A DNA stretch of 64,000 nt from Gnetum montanum (Eukaryota; Streptophyta; Gnetopsida; Gnetales; Gnetaceae). Position 1 is the first letter of the stretch. Every line of letters starts with the position of its first letter. A model generated the notes under the pieces. It was not told where the DNA came from, did no database searches, and saw nothing but the letters and a program-made list of their open reading frames with translations. Location: NCBI GenBank assembly GCA_015680685.1, contig MNCI01026467.1, positions 6,121 to 70,120 on the forward strand, written 5' to 3'. A program made the position numbers and the translations under genes. Positions 43,816-55,753 of this stretch are shown piece after piece.

Positions 43816-44049
43816 GTGGTAGGATAAGTATATTAGTACTTTAATTTTTTTATGTTAAGTATATATGCATTAGCTTCTTTTTTGGAGTTTTAAGTAAGCA
43901 TTTATCAAGTGCTAGATGGGTCATTGGCACATGAGATTCTACATTGAACATATGATATGCTATATGTTGTAGTTTAGCATTGTTGAACCCCTTAAGGCTC
44001 TAGTTTTTAAACTTACAAGTTCACATTTTTATTTTTATTTTACTATATT

Positions 44050-44916
44050 ACTTTATCAAAGATAATCCAATTTAGCGATAGATATCGATAAGCATTAATT
44101 TCTTTCTTAAGTTCTATGTATCACAGGAAATCATGGGAATAGTGGAAATCGATGTTTGTTATATTGATCCCCATAGAAACTATGATATGAATCGATAATG
44201 TAGATTTCCCAGAAGAAAGCACCTTGCAAAGGAATCAAGATATCGATTTGAGTTGTTGGGTGATCCAAATCATGTATCAAAGATGCTAGAAATCGCAACA
44301 TAGTTCAACAACGCTTCAATCTATTGTTATTGATTTCTTCAATACCAATTGATTTCCAAAATGATGATTTTTCCTAATTATTGTAAATTCTCTTTAGTAT
44401 AAATAAGTAGCTCATCTATGAGTCAAGGGAATGCCAAAATCAAAAAGAACCCACACCAAATTAAATCCTTCTTGACTTGTATTAAAAGTTACTAAGGAAG
44501 ATTGTTGACACCTTGTGGAAATCAACAACCATTGATGTGTATTGAGGCTATGGAGTTGTTGCATTATGAAGGTAGTAGAGCAAGGTCAATAATTAGGTAA
44601 TGTCACCTTTGTAATCTTCTCATATTCATGATAATTTTTTATATTTTTAATTTGGTTTAATTAATTGGTTTCATCTTTGAACTTAATATTAAAAGTTAGG
44701 ATGAGGGCTTTCTGATTTTACTTATGAGTGACAGTCATAAGTGTGGAGTCTTTAATTGAATTCAAATATAATTATTTATTAGCTTGATGATTGTTTTGAC
44801 TTTGGAACCATTATTTCATGGATATGACTCACTAGTTAGTCCCAAAGGAGGTGAAAATTTACAATGAAGATAACTATTAAGGTAATTCAACACCAAACTT
44901 TGGCTAGCTTATTGCT
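44050..44916 (+). repeat. Probable 5' LTR of element D (start unknown)
   Basis: Directly before the D primer site. It includes several ATCGAT/ATATCG motifs (44085-44290). No partner copy was identified downstream, so limits are uncertain. Confidence 0.35.
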
Positions 44917-44917
44917 T

Positions 44918-44935
44918 TGGTGCCATTGTTGGTGA
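44918..44935 (+). other. D primer binding site (decayed tRNA-Asp type)
   Basis: TGGTGCCATTGTTGGTGA against TGGCGCCGTTGCCGGGGA: four changes, three of them C-to-T or G-to-A. Confidence 0.65.
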
Positions 44936-45119
44936 GGTCAACATAGTTAATCATCATCAAGGGTTTTGTAGATTTTTCAATTTATTTTATAGATCTAGCA
45001 CTTCTCGATAAGTATGCCTTATTTTTCTTCTTATTTTATTTTATTAAGTAGTTTTATAAATGATTTCTTTCAATTATTTTTCTTATATTAAAAAATTTCA
45101 AAAGAAAAAAAAAGTATAA

Positions 45120-47260
45120 TCCCAAGAATCAACCCCTCTTATTGCCCAACCTACAGAGATTGTTAAGAAATTTGCAATGAAGGTAGCAATTTTAAGGCCA
45201 ATTAAATCAATTTTTAGAGTCTTAGGATTGGTTGCCCATGAATGTGCTAAAGAGGAATGTAATTTTTAAATGAAACTAACAAACAAACCTAAAAATCCAA
45301 CACAAATTCAACCTCCTAGGAATACCATTATTTTTTATAAACGTACATGAACTAATTTAAGACAAGATCAAGAGGAAAAGAGACAACAAAATAAAATCCC
45401 TTTTTTCTCTTTTTAAGAGCAACATTCTAACAACAAGGGAGATTCAATAGAAAGGAAAAGGATATAATCCAACTTTTCCACATCTTTTAATCCTCTATTT
45501 GATATTTCAACTTTTACAATGCAAACTATGAGTTCAACTATGGTGGCAAGTTCTTAAAATCTAAATTTCAATTCAATATTAAGTAATGTAACCATGATGG
45601 GAGGAACCACCCAACCTATAAATACTTAAAATTTCCAAATTCCAATAACATCAGTAGCCCTAATTTTTATATTAAGTCCAATTATAACCTCAATAGTAGC
45701 TTCTAATTTTACAATTGGATCTCCTTCATACCATGCACCTCCTCCACTTTCTTTTGGTTTAACTTCTTTTTCCTTTGGTAGTATAGGTTCTAATATTCTA
45801 GTTGGATAGGCCTACCAAGGACAAACTCTTGAGGATCTATTAACTAAAAGGACATCAATCGTACCTCAAGGACCATTAGTTTTTCCATAAGGTAGCAATG
45901 TGGAGGTCAAAAAAATTCACTTATTTCCTATTTTTAGTGGAACAAATGATGAGGATCTAGTCACTCACAGAAGAGAATTTGAAACCAAATTAGCAATGTT
46001 AACACCTCAAAGTGAGGATAGAACTAAAATGATTGCTTTAAAATCAACCTTGAAAGATAAATCTAATTTTTGGCTACAAACCCTTGGGACACAAATTAGT
46101 TTATAGGATGAATTAAAGGTTGTATTTCTTCAAATATTTCTCTCTAATGATAGGTTGTATTCAGTAAGGAATCAACTAATGAGTTTTATGCAATAAGAAG
46201 ATGAGTATTATGAGAGTACTTTTGATAGGTTCAAGCTATTGTGTTTAAAGAATCCCAACCATGGATTTCTAGCCCATCAACTTATTCAAATATTTGTAGG
46301 TCTATTATAGTATTGTAGGAAAAATTTTGACTTTGCATGTGGTGGAAATATATTGAATGTAACACTGAAGGATGGCTAGAGGATAATATATTCATTAGTA
46401 TATTAGAGCAAGAGATGGCCAAAACCCAACATCATGAAAGACATGACCCAACAAATTGAACAATTAAATAAAAAAGTGGATGAGTTGACATGGTTAATTA
46501 AGAAACAAGCTCATGTGGTGCAAAGTGAAGTATTTAGCCTTTGTGGTAGCCCACAACACAATTGCACTACTTGTCTAGCTTTATCATATTGTCATGAGGA
46601 AGTGTAAGAATTAGTGAAGGCTTTTCAACAATATAGAAGCCAACCAACAATCACTTTTCAACAAAGACCACCTTTTCAACAACAATACCCTCAAAATAAT
46701 TTTAGACCTTTTAAGAGTCAAAATAATGAATAATTGGATAAACTTACTCATAGTCTTACTTCCTTCATTGAAGAAAGTAGGTAATTCATGAGTGAAAAAA
46801 GAAGAAGATTTTAACACTTAACAAAGAACAAATTACCTTATCAACCTAAGCCAAATCCTACATCTCAAAGAAAGGGTAAGGAAAAACTAAATTTCATCAC
46901 TACTAGGAGTGGAAAGACCATTGAGCCTAGACTCCAAAAGAAGATTATATTTCAAGAAGTTGAGATACAACAAAAATTTTAGCCATAAGTATTGAATGAG
47001 AAGGAAAACAATTAGTTAATAAGGGAAGAGAACAACCATTAACCTCTTCTCATTTGCCTAGAAAAATAACTTTACCTCCTTGTCCTAAATGATTGCAAAA
47101 AAACAATCGTTAACCTCTTCTCCTTTCCCTAGACAAATAACTTTACCTCCTTGTCCTAAATGATTGCAAAAAAACAATCGTTAACCTCTTCTCTTTGCCT
47201 AGAACAAAATGTTCAGTGAATTATATTTGCATATTCCTTTAGAACAAGTTGTAAAGGACA
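45120..47260 (+). pseudogene. D gag
   Basis: HLFPIFSGTNDEDLVTHRREF, KSTLKDKSNFWLQTLGTQIS, VFLQIFLSNDRLYSVRNQL, EDEYYESTFDRFKLLCLKNP and HQLIQIFVGLL fit the Athila capsid core. CGSPQHNCTTC near 46540 is the knuckle region and FITTRSGKTIEP (46890) the conserved Athila AITLRSG motif. Fewer stops than G. A 71-bp tandem repeat lies near its end. Confidence 0.8.
47039..47205 (+). repeat. 71-bp tandem repeat in D
   Basis: TTAACCTCTTCTC starts at 47039, 47110 and 47181; units include ACTTTACCTCCTTGTCC and the A-run with CAATCG. About 2.4 copies, nearly identical. Confidence 0.85.
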
Positions 47261-47349
47261 TGCCTTTTATGCTAAATACTTAAGGGTGCTATGCAAAAAT
47301 AGAAGAGACAAAAAGATTCCTAGGAAAATGTATTTGGTTGATAATCTAT

Positions 47350-47912
47350 CTCAGCTTATAAAAAGTTGTGAAGTTCCAAAATACCAAGATTTAGGGATTC
47401 CTATAATTCCAATTAAAATAAAGGGATAGACTATTAAGAATGTCCTATTGGATCTAGGAGCTAGTATTAATATCATGCCACTTTGAATTACTAGGTTACT
47501 TGATTTGAAGGATATAAGAAAGGCAAACATGACAATAAGATTAATGGAAGATTTAATAGTAGAGGTTAAAAGAGGAAAATATCTAGTTGATTTTGTAGTG
47601 TTGAAAGTAAAAGACCTAGATTTTTTTCCCATCATACTAGGTAGACCTTGGTTAGTAATAGCTGATGCAGTAATCAATTGTAGATCAAGGAAACTCCAAT
47701 TATCTTTTTCTATTCTTAATTTTATGCTTAACATATATGGTAAAGCAAAAGAGGATCAATTGAATCAAGATTTGAAAGAAGCAAGAGTGCTCTACACAAT
47801 ACCCACTTCAACAATGATACAAGATAAGGAAACATTAGTATTAAACAATTTTGAGGAAGGAAATTTACACCCTCTAAAAAAGAACAACAAGATATTTTTG
47901 ACCAAATTTTGA
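47350..47912 (+). pseudogene. D protease
   Basis: LLDLGASINIMPL (47450-47488) then, mostly open from 47505, MTIRLMEDLIVEVKRGKYL, VDFVVLKVKDLDFFPIILGR and PWLVIADAVINC. Athila proteases show CDLGASINLMPLSIF and PLILGRPFLATGRALID in these places. Only a few stops. Confidence 0.8.
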
Positions 47913-47959
47913 ATTTGGGATCAAAAAATATTAGAGAAATAATTCAACCACCAAATAAT

Positions 47960-48601
47960 GATTCTTTGGATCTTAGATAATTACCTAGTACTCTTAAGTA
48001 CATTTTCCTTGATCATAATAAACCATTAATAATAAATTTTCAACTTTATGATGACTAAGAAGCAAAATTATTAGAACTTTTACATAGAAAGTCTAAGGCT
48101 TTTGCATGGATTTATGAGGATATTCATCAAGGAATCTCATCCAACATCTGCCAACATCACATCTATATAGAAGACAATGTGAAATTAGTAAGAATTCCCC
48201 CTAGGAAAATTAATACATCTTTAAAAGAAATTATTAACAATGAAATTTCAAAACTTTGGAAGGAAGAAATTAATTTTTCAATAGCCAATAGTAAATGGAT
48301 AAGTCCAATTACTGCAGGTCCTAAAAAGGGTAAAAATGAAGAGTTCGTATAGATTATAGGAATCTCAATCAAAACACATAGAAAGATCATTTTCCTCTAT
48401 CTTACATAGACCAAATGTTAGAGAAATTATAGGGGCATGAGTATTATTATTTTTTGGAAGAGTTTAGTGGTTACAATCAAGTAGCCATTGCACCTAAGAA
48501 CCAACATAAAATAACTTTCACATGGCAATATGGGACTTTTACTTATCGATGGATGCCTTTTAGCCTTTGTAATGTACCTGCTATCTTCCAAAGATCCATA
48601 A
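47960..48601 (+). pseudogene. D reverse transcriptase (part 1)
   Basis: SKAFAWIYEDIHQGISSNIC, KLVRIPPRKINTSLKEI, ANSKWISPITAGPKKG, then YYYFLEEFSGYNQVAIAP, ITFTWQYGTFTYRWMPFSLC and NVPAIFQRSI. These track the Athila RT (SKWVSPVQVVPKK; FLDGYSGFNQI; FGTFAYRRMPFGLCNAPATFQRCM). It ends at the C insertion. Confidence 0.82.
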
Positions 48602-49385
48602 TGATGAACTATGATATTGGGGCCACCATATCGCATCTACGATATCGGGTCTATGATATCAGAGCTCACCAAGCGATATCGTGCATTAGATGTTGCGACT
48701 CAAAGTTAATCTTAGTTCCTTACCTGAACTTTTGCATTTTCCTTCCTTGAAGTTAGAATTATTTCTGAGTGATTGTAGTAGGAGTCATGAAGTGAACAAA
48801 TATTTATTTGAGCATTGTGTACCTGAGCACACCTTGTGGCTGGAAATAAAGATGAACTTTGTGATAAACCTTGTAGCATTTACAATAGCTTATTTAATGT
48901 TATTTACAGTTATTTAATGCTTTCCTTAGTTAATTAATGTTCTTTCTCTCACCTTGTTAACTCTCCCAAGTAAGCACACTTAGTACGACCACTTCAAGCA
49001 TGCATGGAACACTTGGTAACCTAGTAACAATTAGTGTTTGGTAATCCTAGTAGTGTTGCACTAGTTCAGGATGTGTATAGCAAGTGGGGACAGATGCTGG
49101 TGTTAGGACTAGTTAGTGCATTGTTGATTAGTTAAATTAAATTAGTTCACTTCTCCCTTTGTAGTACTAGGACATAAAACATCAAAAAATATATAAAAAT
49201 CATATACCTCAAGTTTACTTAACTAGACAATCATGCTATACAAGTAAGCTTGGGAAGACAACGATTGACTAACCCATCTAGGTTTTGTAAAGGTGCATAA
49301 GCACCTAGTCCTTCGAATTTGACCAGATCATGTGTGTATGCAATGATTCGTATGGTTGAGTGTAGGGATACCTCACCGGTCATCA
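48602..49385 (+). repeat. C 5' LTR (TATA region deleted)
   Basis: It matches 57610-58434 but lacks a block that in the 3' LTR contains TATAAATAAGAGGCGGGC (57707-57724). ATATCG-type palindromes near the start as in A. Confidence 0.88.
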
Positions 49386-49386
49386 T

Positions 49387-49404
49387 TAGTGCCATTGCTG
49401 GGGA
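49387..49404 (+). other. C primer binding site
   Basis: TAGTGCCATTGCTGGGGA against TGGCGCCGTTGCCGGGGA; all four changes are G-to-A or C-to-T. Confidence 0.75.
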
Positions 49405-49523
49405 CTTTGTTGTTTGTGTGCTAGCTAGAACTTAGGAAATCTTCACATCGTTGGAATGAACCCTTAGGGTTGGTTATCTTACAGTTATTGAAATAAAAAG
49501 TATTGCACACTGAATAGACAATT

Positions 49524-51860
49524 ATGTCTCCTTCTTCTTACAAGAGTGTTTCACCACCTAGGGCTAATACAAGGAATAATCAGAGGCATAGTACACATAA
49601 TAATTTTCCAGTCCCTTGACAATTTCGTGTGGTATACATTCATCCCAATGAGTATATACCAAACTTTACCTTTATCCTCTACCAAGATGAACAACTGTGT
49701 TGGTGTGATTTAGAAGGTAACATAGTGTTACCTCCTGATTGCTCAATCTTGGGCATGCTTCTTCATGCTCTCACATGAATTGGTATGCAAAACTTATAGG
49801 TAGAGTACGTTGTGCATGATCACAACTCGAGAGAGTATCGACTCACGGAGGCACAATGTCAAAGTGATCTACGATAGGAGAGATGTTATGAATCCATGAA
49901 GGAGAAGTTATCTCAGAATGTCCCATATGTCATAAGTGAAAATGAGGATGGTGAACCTACCTCCGGAAGTCTCCCACACAATGATGTTGCTTCCATTAAC
50001 TTTGGTCAAGGGGTGGTATACAAAAATCTTCACTCAACTATCCATAACCCGGATTCTGGTACCGACAAACACAGGGGGTCTGAAAAAGGAACACGAACAC
50101 ATGACAAAGATGGACATTATGATCATAACCATGATCGAGGCCATGACCACTGAAGAGAAGGAAGCATGCAAGATCATGATCACAGTCCTCCTCCTTCTTC
50201 ACCTTCATCATCTCCTTCACCCTCTCCTTCAGGATCTAGATGCAGTCACAAAGGAAAAGACCTTGAGGATAATGGTAAGTGGAATAGGAATCATAGACAA
50301 AGTAGCCAAGAAAGGGGATGAGGGCATTCTAGGGAAACTCATCATGAAAGGAGGGAGAGTAGGGAACAACATAGGCATCATAGACACCATAGATGGTATG
50401 ATCACGATGAACTCCTACTCGTTACCTAAAGTATGCTAGATATAACTGAGGCTATTAGAATCCCAACAAGGCACCAGAAAGATAGTAGGATCAAAAGATT
50501 GGACATGAATAATATCCCATAATTTGAAGGGGGATATAATGCTAATTCTCAAAATCATCTGCAAGCATTTCATGATGCATGTGCCTTGCAAAACATAGAT
50601 AACAAATGGTAAAAACTCAAGTTGTTTTCACAGACATTAATCAAAGAAGCAGAAAGTTGGTACCAGTCCTTAGAACTGGAATCCATTCGTCGATGGAGTA
50701 CCATGTTAGAGCTATTCAACAATAAGTATCAAATGTACTCCCAAGTATCTAGCCTACGAAAGCAAATCTAAGGATGGAAACAAGGACAAAATGAACCCTT
50801 GGATGCTACCATGGGCCGATATTATGCATTGTTACATCATTGCCTAGGCCATAGTTACTCAAAAAGGGAACAAATACATCATCTCGTAGATGGGCTTAGG
50901 CATAAAACACGAAGAACCCTTGGGACTTATGCCCAAGGAAGGCTATCTGAGCTTAGGGCCCATCAAGTACAAAGATTTTTTGAGCAAGTTGCTAAATAGG
51001 AAGGTGATTTAAGGAAAAGAGAAAGTGTGGAAGAATATAAATGAGATCCTTCCCTCTGAAAGAAGGGAGTTAGATTTTTTGAGGATGAAGGAGAGTCATC
51101 ACTTGAAGAGATGGTGAATAGAAAAAACTTGCCCATTCAAAAACTTGCATTGGAGGTATCAGCAAAGGTGGACCAAATGTGGGACTCCCTAGATAATATA
51201 TTTCAAACAGTTCTCAAAATAGTAGAGAAGTCTAGAGAGGAAGGTAATGATCAAGAAAGGAGAAAAAAAAGAGAAGCTAAATATGCACGTAACAAAGGTA
51301 AGGGAAAAGTTTCCATCATCAAAGAGGTTGTGGATTCAGATACAAACAATGATGATCGATGTGAGATATGACAATATGACCATCCTAAGGGATGTTCCCC
51401 TGTAATCTCACATCTGCAAGAGTCTGGGGTGTATGCACTCAACCCATGATTAAACAGAAGGCAAACACCCCAAAGGTTACCTTATCCCCAAGGTAACCCA
51501 AGGCAGTTCCACCAATCCTTGATGTATTATCCAAGTGGAACTCCACCACAACCAAATGAGCAGTATCAATAGTGGTAGCACCCATAATCATGGGGAATGC
51601 CACCACCACGTCAATAGTACCCTTACCGTCAACCCAACCCATATGGATACTACATGTAGCAACCAATCTCTCCACATGACTCTACTAGTCATGTCACTCC
51701 CCAACCTCACTACCAAGCCCATGAGTATTATAGAACTCCTTCTCCTATGGGTGATGTTCCACAAACATACAATCCTTCTCATCCCACTGCATCTCTTCCA
51801 CCCTTAACTCCATTACCACCTACTCCAGCCATGTAGGGTGAGCTTCCTACCCAGCCACAA
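49524..51860 (+). pseudogene. C gag
   Basis: ATG at 49524 (MSPSSYKSVSPPRAN). One frame runs from here through protease with stops but no frameshift seen. HPNEYIPNFTFILYQDEQL, a His/Asp-rich segment (DGHYDHNHDRGHDH), FEGGYNANSQNHLQAF, ESWYQSLELESIRRW, RRTLGTYAQGRLSELRAHQV and VSAKVDQMWDSLD match A. A TGG codon kept in ESWYQ is TAG in A. Pro/Tyr-rich C-terminal part. Confidence 0.85.
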
Positions 51861-51929
51861 TAACATAACGCTACAAGGGTTTTTAATCCTCACCTTACTA
51901 TTAGTTCGGATAACTATGTAAAGAAGAGA

Positions 51930-52555
51930 CCTTTCTTTAAGACTGATAGTCCAACCAAGTCCTTGCAGTTACAAGCGGCTAACTCTCCAAAGGCTTCACC
52001 ATCATTTGAAACTTCAAAACTCCCTTCAAATCAAAGGCCGCATGCAATGCACACAGTCATGTTGACACATGTCATTATCGATTGGATTAAGGCTGGCCAT
52101 CTTCCTAGGAAATTCTTTAATCCTAGGAGTCCTCTTATATATTTACAAATCATTGGGAATGAACCATGTAAAGCTCTTTTGGATTCAGGTTCTGGTGTTA
52201 ACTTAATCTCTCAAGAAATGTATAAAGCCTAGAAGCTACCTCCACTAAAAAAGAGTAACATACATTTAGAGTTGGCCAACCAGTTCATCACTATCCCATT
52301 AGGACTAGTGGAGGACATCATCACCACTATTTGTGGGTGATCGTATCTAGCCAAATTCCTAGTGATTCAAATCAACAACTGTAAGGGGGACTTCCCAATC
52401 ATAATGGGAAGAGCATGGCTAAGCACAATTGATGTATGCCTAGAAATACATGATCTTTCCATAGAGATATCAAAGAAAAATACATTTAAAAATATTGATA
52501 AGAAAAAAGTTCTATGCATTGCATACAGTGACACATGGTGTAATTGCGTGTAGAA
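51930..52555 (+). pseudogene. C protease
   Basis: MLTHVIIDWIKAGHLPRKF, KALLDSGSGVNLISQEM with a regular DSG loop, then GLVEDIITTICG, LVIQINNCKGDFPIIMGRAW and LSTIDVCLEI. One stop inside at 52230. Confidence 0.82.
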
Positions 52556-52559
52556 GTCC

Positions 52560-53020
52560 TAGTTCGTATAATGTTTAACATTACTTGCATGCAACCAGTG
52601 TGCATAAGTAACTAACATAAAAAGATGCCTATATGCAGAAACCACAAGATAGGAAGGCAACCAGTGGCTAATAGTTGACCAAGAGAGAAATTTAACTATA
52701 TGCATGGAACCAACTGAGGGTTTGAATTGTGCTTACATCGATAGCATAGACACATTAGAGCAAGTTCATCACCAACTTCCAAGTCTTGACATTGAAAATA
52801 TTAACTAGGGGAAGTTGTAAATCCCTGAAAACTTTAAGTAAGAGCCCCTTGAGTTAAAATCGTTGCCCATCGGTATGGAGTATACATTTCTCAAAAATGG
52901 AAAACTGGTAATTATTAATGTTAAGCTTGCTCCTCAATAAAAAGAGAGACTACTGAAAATGGTGAATACATGGTCAAAAGCCTTTGCTTGGTCATATCCT
53001 AAATTAATTGGAATAGACCC
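52560..53020 (+). other. C post-protease linker
   Basis: Corresponds to A 32331-32640 and to the missing block that follows. Cysteine-containing, several stops; LPIGMEYTFLKNGKLVI and KAFAWSYPKLIGIDP mark the approach to RT. Confidence 0.55.
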
Positions 53021-53903
53021 TAGGATATGCCAACATAGGATTTACACTAACCCCTCCATGAAGCCTTGATGATAACCACAGAGGCAATTAAACCCACAGC
53101 TGAAGAAAGTGGTTAAAGAAGAAATTGAACAACTTCTAAAAGCTAGGTTCATCTACCCCATTGCTGATAGCGAATGGGTTAGTCCATTAGTTATTGTGTC
53201 CAAAAAGGGAGCTAAATGAAGGGTGTGTATAGACTTTAGGCTACTGAACATGGCAACATTCAAAGATCATTTTCCATTACCATTCGTTGACCAAGTCTTA
53301 GACACCATTGCAGGGCATCGCTACTATCGTTTTCTGGATGGGTATAGTGGATACAACCAAATCCAAATCAAAAGACCAAGCCAAGACCAAGTTCACAAGT
53401 CCTTGGGGGACATTTGCATACAAAAAGATGTCGTTTGGCTTGTGCAATGCTCCTACAACATTTCAACATTTGGTTCTAAGTATCTTTCAGTAGTAAATAG
53501 GGAATGGTGTAGAGGTCTTCATGGATGATTTCTCCACCTACGGAGTGGACTTCGATCAAGCATTGGACCAATTAGAGCAAGTACTAAAATGATGTATTAA
53601 AACCAATTTAACGCTCAACTGGAAAAAAAACATTTAATGGTCCAAGAAGGCATAGTATTAGGACATAATATTTCACAAACAGGGATATTGGTAGACCCCG
53701 AAAAGATCAAATTCATCAAAGGAATCATACGTCAACCTGAAATTATAAAAGATATTCAATCATTCCTTGGACACACTGGTCATTATAGAAGATTCATAGA
53801 TAACTTTTCAAAGGTTGCAAAACCATTGGTTGAACTAATGAAAAAGGATGTACCTTTTGAATGGACCAAGGAATGTGAACTAGCTTTCCAAACCTTGAAA
53901 TAA
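53021..53903 (+). pseudogene. C reverse transcriptase
   Basis: ADSEWVSPLVIVSKKG, VCIDFRLLNMATFKDHFPLP, FVDQVLDTIAGHRYYRFLDG, SGYNQIQI; after a frameshift near 53390 SPWGTFAYKKMSFGLCNAPTTFQ, then VFMDDFSTYG (YxDD class) near 53515 and VQEGIVLGHNISQTGILVDP, IQSFLGHTGHYRRFIDNFSK. Athila-related. At least two frameshifts. Confidence 0.85.
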
Positions 53904-54480
53904 AATCTTGTAGAAACACCCATTTTACAAGCTCCTGACTGGTCCAAACCATTCCACATAATGACTGACATGTCCAACTTTACCTTAGGAGCCATACTCA
54001 TGCAGTTAGATGATCAAAAATGACCCTATTACATTCACTGTGCAAGTCGAAGTATTTCTGGTGCACAGCTTAACTACACCACAACTAAAAAGGAGTTAAT
54101 GTTTATGGTGTTTACACTAGATAAATTTAGGCACTATGTATTAGGCTATAAGGTATTTGTACATACAGATCATAGTGCAATTCGGTTCCTGCTGAATAAA
54201 CCAATAGTGAGCCCTCACATCATATGATGACTCATAATCTTACAAGGGTTTGATATTATGATGATAGATTGTAAAGGCACCAAGAACATTGTTGCTGATC
54301 ATTTATCTTAGTTAAGATGGGACAACAAAGAGGATGAATATCTGCTTTCTAATCACTTTCCTGATGAATCCCTCTTTACATGTGTAGTAAATAATCAATT
54401 AACCATGGAAATAAATTGATATAGTAGCATTCTTACCTATCTCCTTACACAAGAAACACCACAAGAGCTAGACCTTAAAA
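53904..54480 (+). pseudogene. C RNase H
   Basis: WSKPFHIMTDMSNFTLGAIL, IHCASRSISGAQLNYTTTKKE, LDKFRHYVLGYKVFVHTDHSA and KNIVADHLS. The expected Asp residues (MTDMS, HTDHS) are present. Several stops. Confidence 0.8.
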
Positions 54481-54499
54481 ATAAATAGTAGTTTCTACA

Positions 54500-55753
54500 C
54501 TGAGCCAAATATTTCATGGAAATTAATGGGCACCTTTATAAGGTATGTCCCAATGGCTTGGTTCGATGGTGTGTTCCCGATGTAGATCAATTATGAGTTC
54601 TTCAAGATGCTCATGAGGGCCCTTGTCGAGGTCATTACGCAAGGAGATGAACATCCATTAAAATCTTACTTGCAGGATATTATTAGCCTACATTGTTTGG
54701 GGATGCTCATCATTTTGTCCAATCTTGTAAGTGCTACCAATGTGATGGGGGAATGACTGCTAAAATGGAGGGTCCACAACAATGGATTCAACTTTAGAAC
54801 CCTTTGATATATGGGAAATTAATTTTTTGGGGCCTATTACACCAATGTTCAATGGAAAAGCCTACATTGTTGTTGCTATTGACTATTTCACAAAATGGGC
54901 AGAAGCAACTATTGTTATGGATTGCACATCATCTACCGCTACATGATTTGTTCAACAAAAAATTGTAAATAGGTTTGGTGTGCCTCATGCAATTATTTTG
55001 AATAATGGTACACATTTTACAGGTTCAAATTTTTGAAAGTTGATGCAACACTTAGGAGTGGAACACAAGCTGACTACACCATATCACCTTCAAGCGAATG
55101 GTCAAGCCAAGGTCACCAATAGGAAGATTACAAAAATATTAACATGAACCATTAGCAAGTATAGGAAAGATTGGAGCACCAAATTGAATGATGCTCTTTG
55201 GGCATACCACTCTACATGGAAACTCCCTATAGGCTACTCTCCCTATGCATTAGTGTATAGTAAACTTCCAACACTTCCTATTCAAGTAGAGCTTCATACA
55301 CTATCCATGGCATGTGACCTCAATCTAGCAGAAAAAGAATGGTTAATGAATCTTAACCTACTAGATATGAACCGATTAGTCACCCTATCATCTAATGAAG
55401 TGCACAAGGCCTTTAATAAACAACTTCATGACCTAAAAATTAGAAAAGTTAAATATCAACTGGGAGATAAGGTTCTTTACTGGAACCCCACACACATACC
55501 ACAATGCACTAAATTTCAAACACTGTGGGAAGGACCTTATATTATTCATGCAACTTTTCCTTTAGGGGCCATGATGATTTACAAACCTAATAGCTTGGAT
55601 AAGAAATTGTTGGTCAACATCCAACAAACCAAACTTTTCCATGAGCCTAGAATGGCCAATACCAATACTACCTCTTTCAGTGGACAACCCTGCTCATTAT
55701 TTCAGATCTCCTCCTTCCAACTTAGTCATGGGGGAGATGGCCATCAATGCTAA
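54500..55753 (+). pseudogene. C integrase
   Basis: AHEGPCRGHYA then CYQCD (HHCC), FNGKAYIVVAIDYFTKWAEA, VNRFGVPHAIILNNGTHF (family DGGTHF: the Asp is Asn), TTPYHLQANGQAKVTN (the catalytic Glu is Lys). From 55184 an open 189-codon frame has LNDALWAYHSTWKLPIGYSP, LVYSKLPTLPIQVE and GDKVLYWNPT. Two of three DDE residues are changed by single transitions. Confidence 0.8.
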
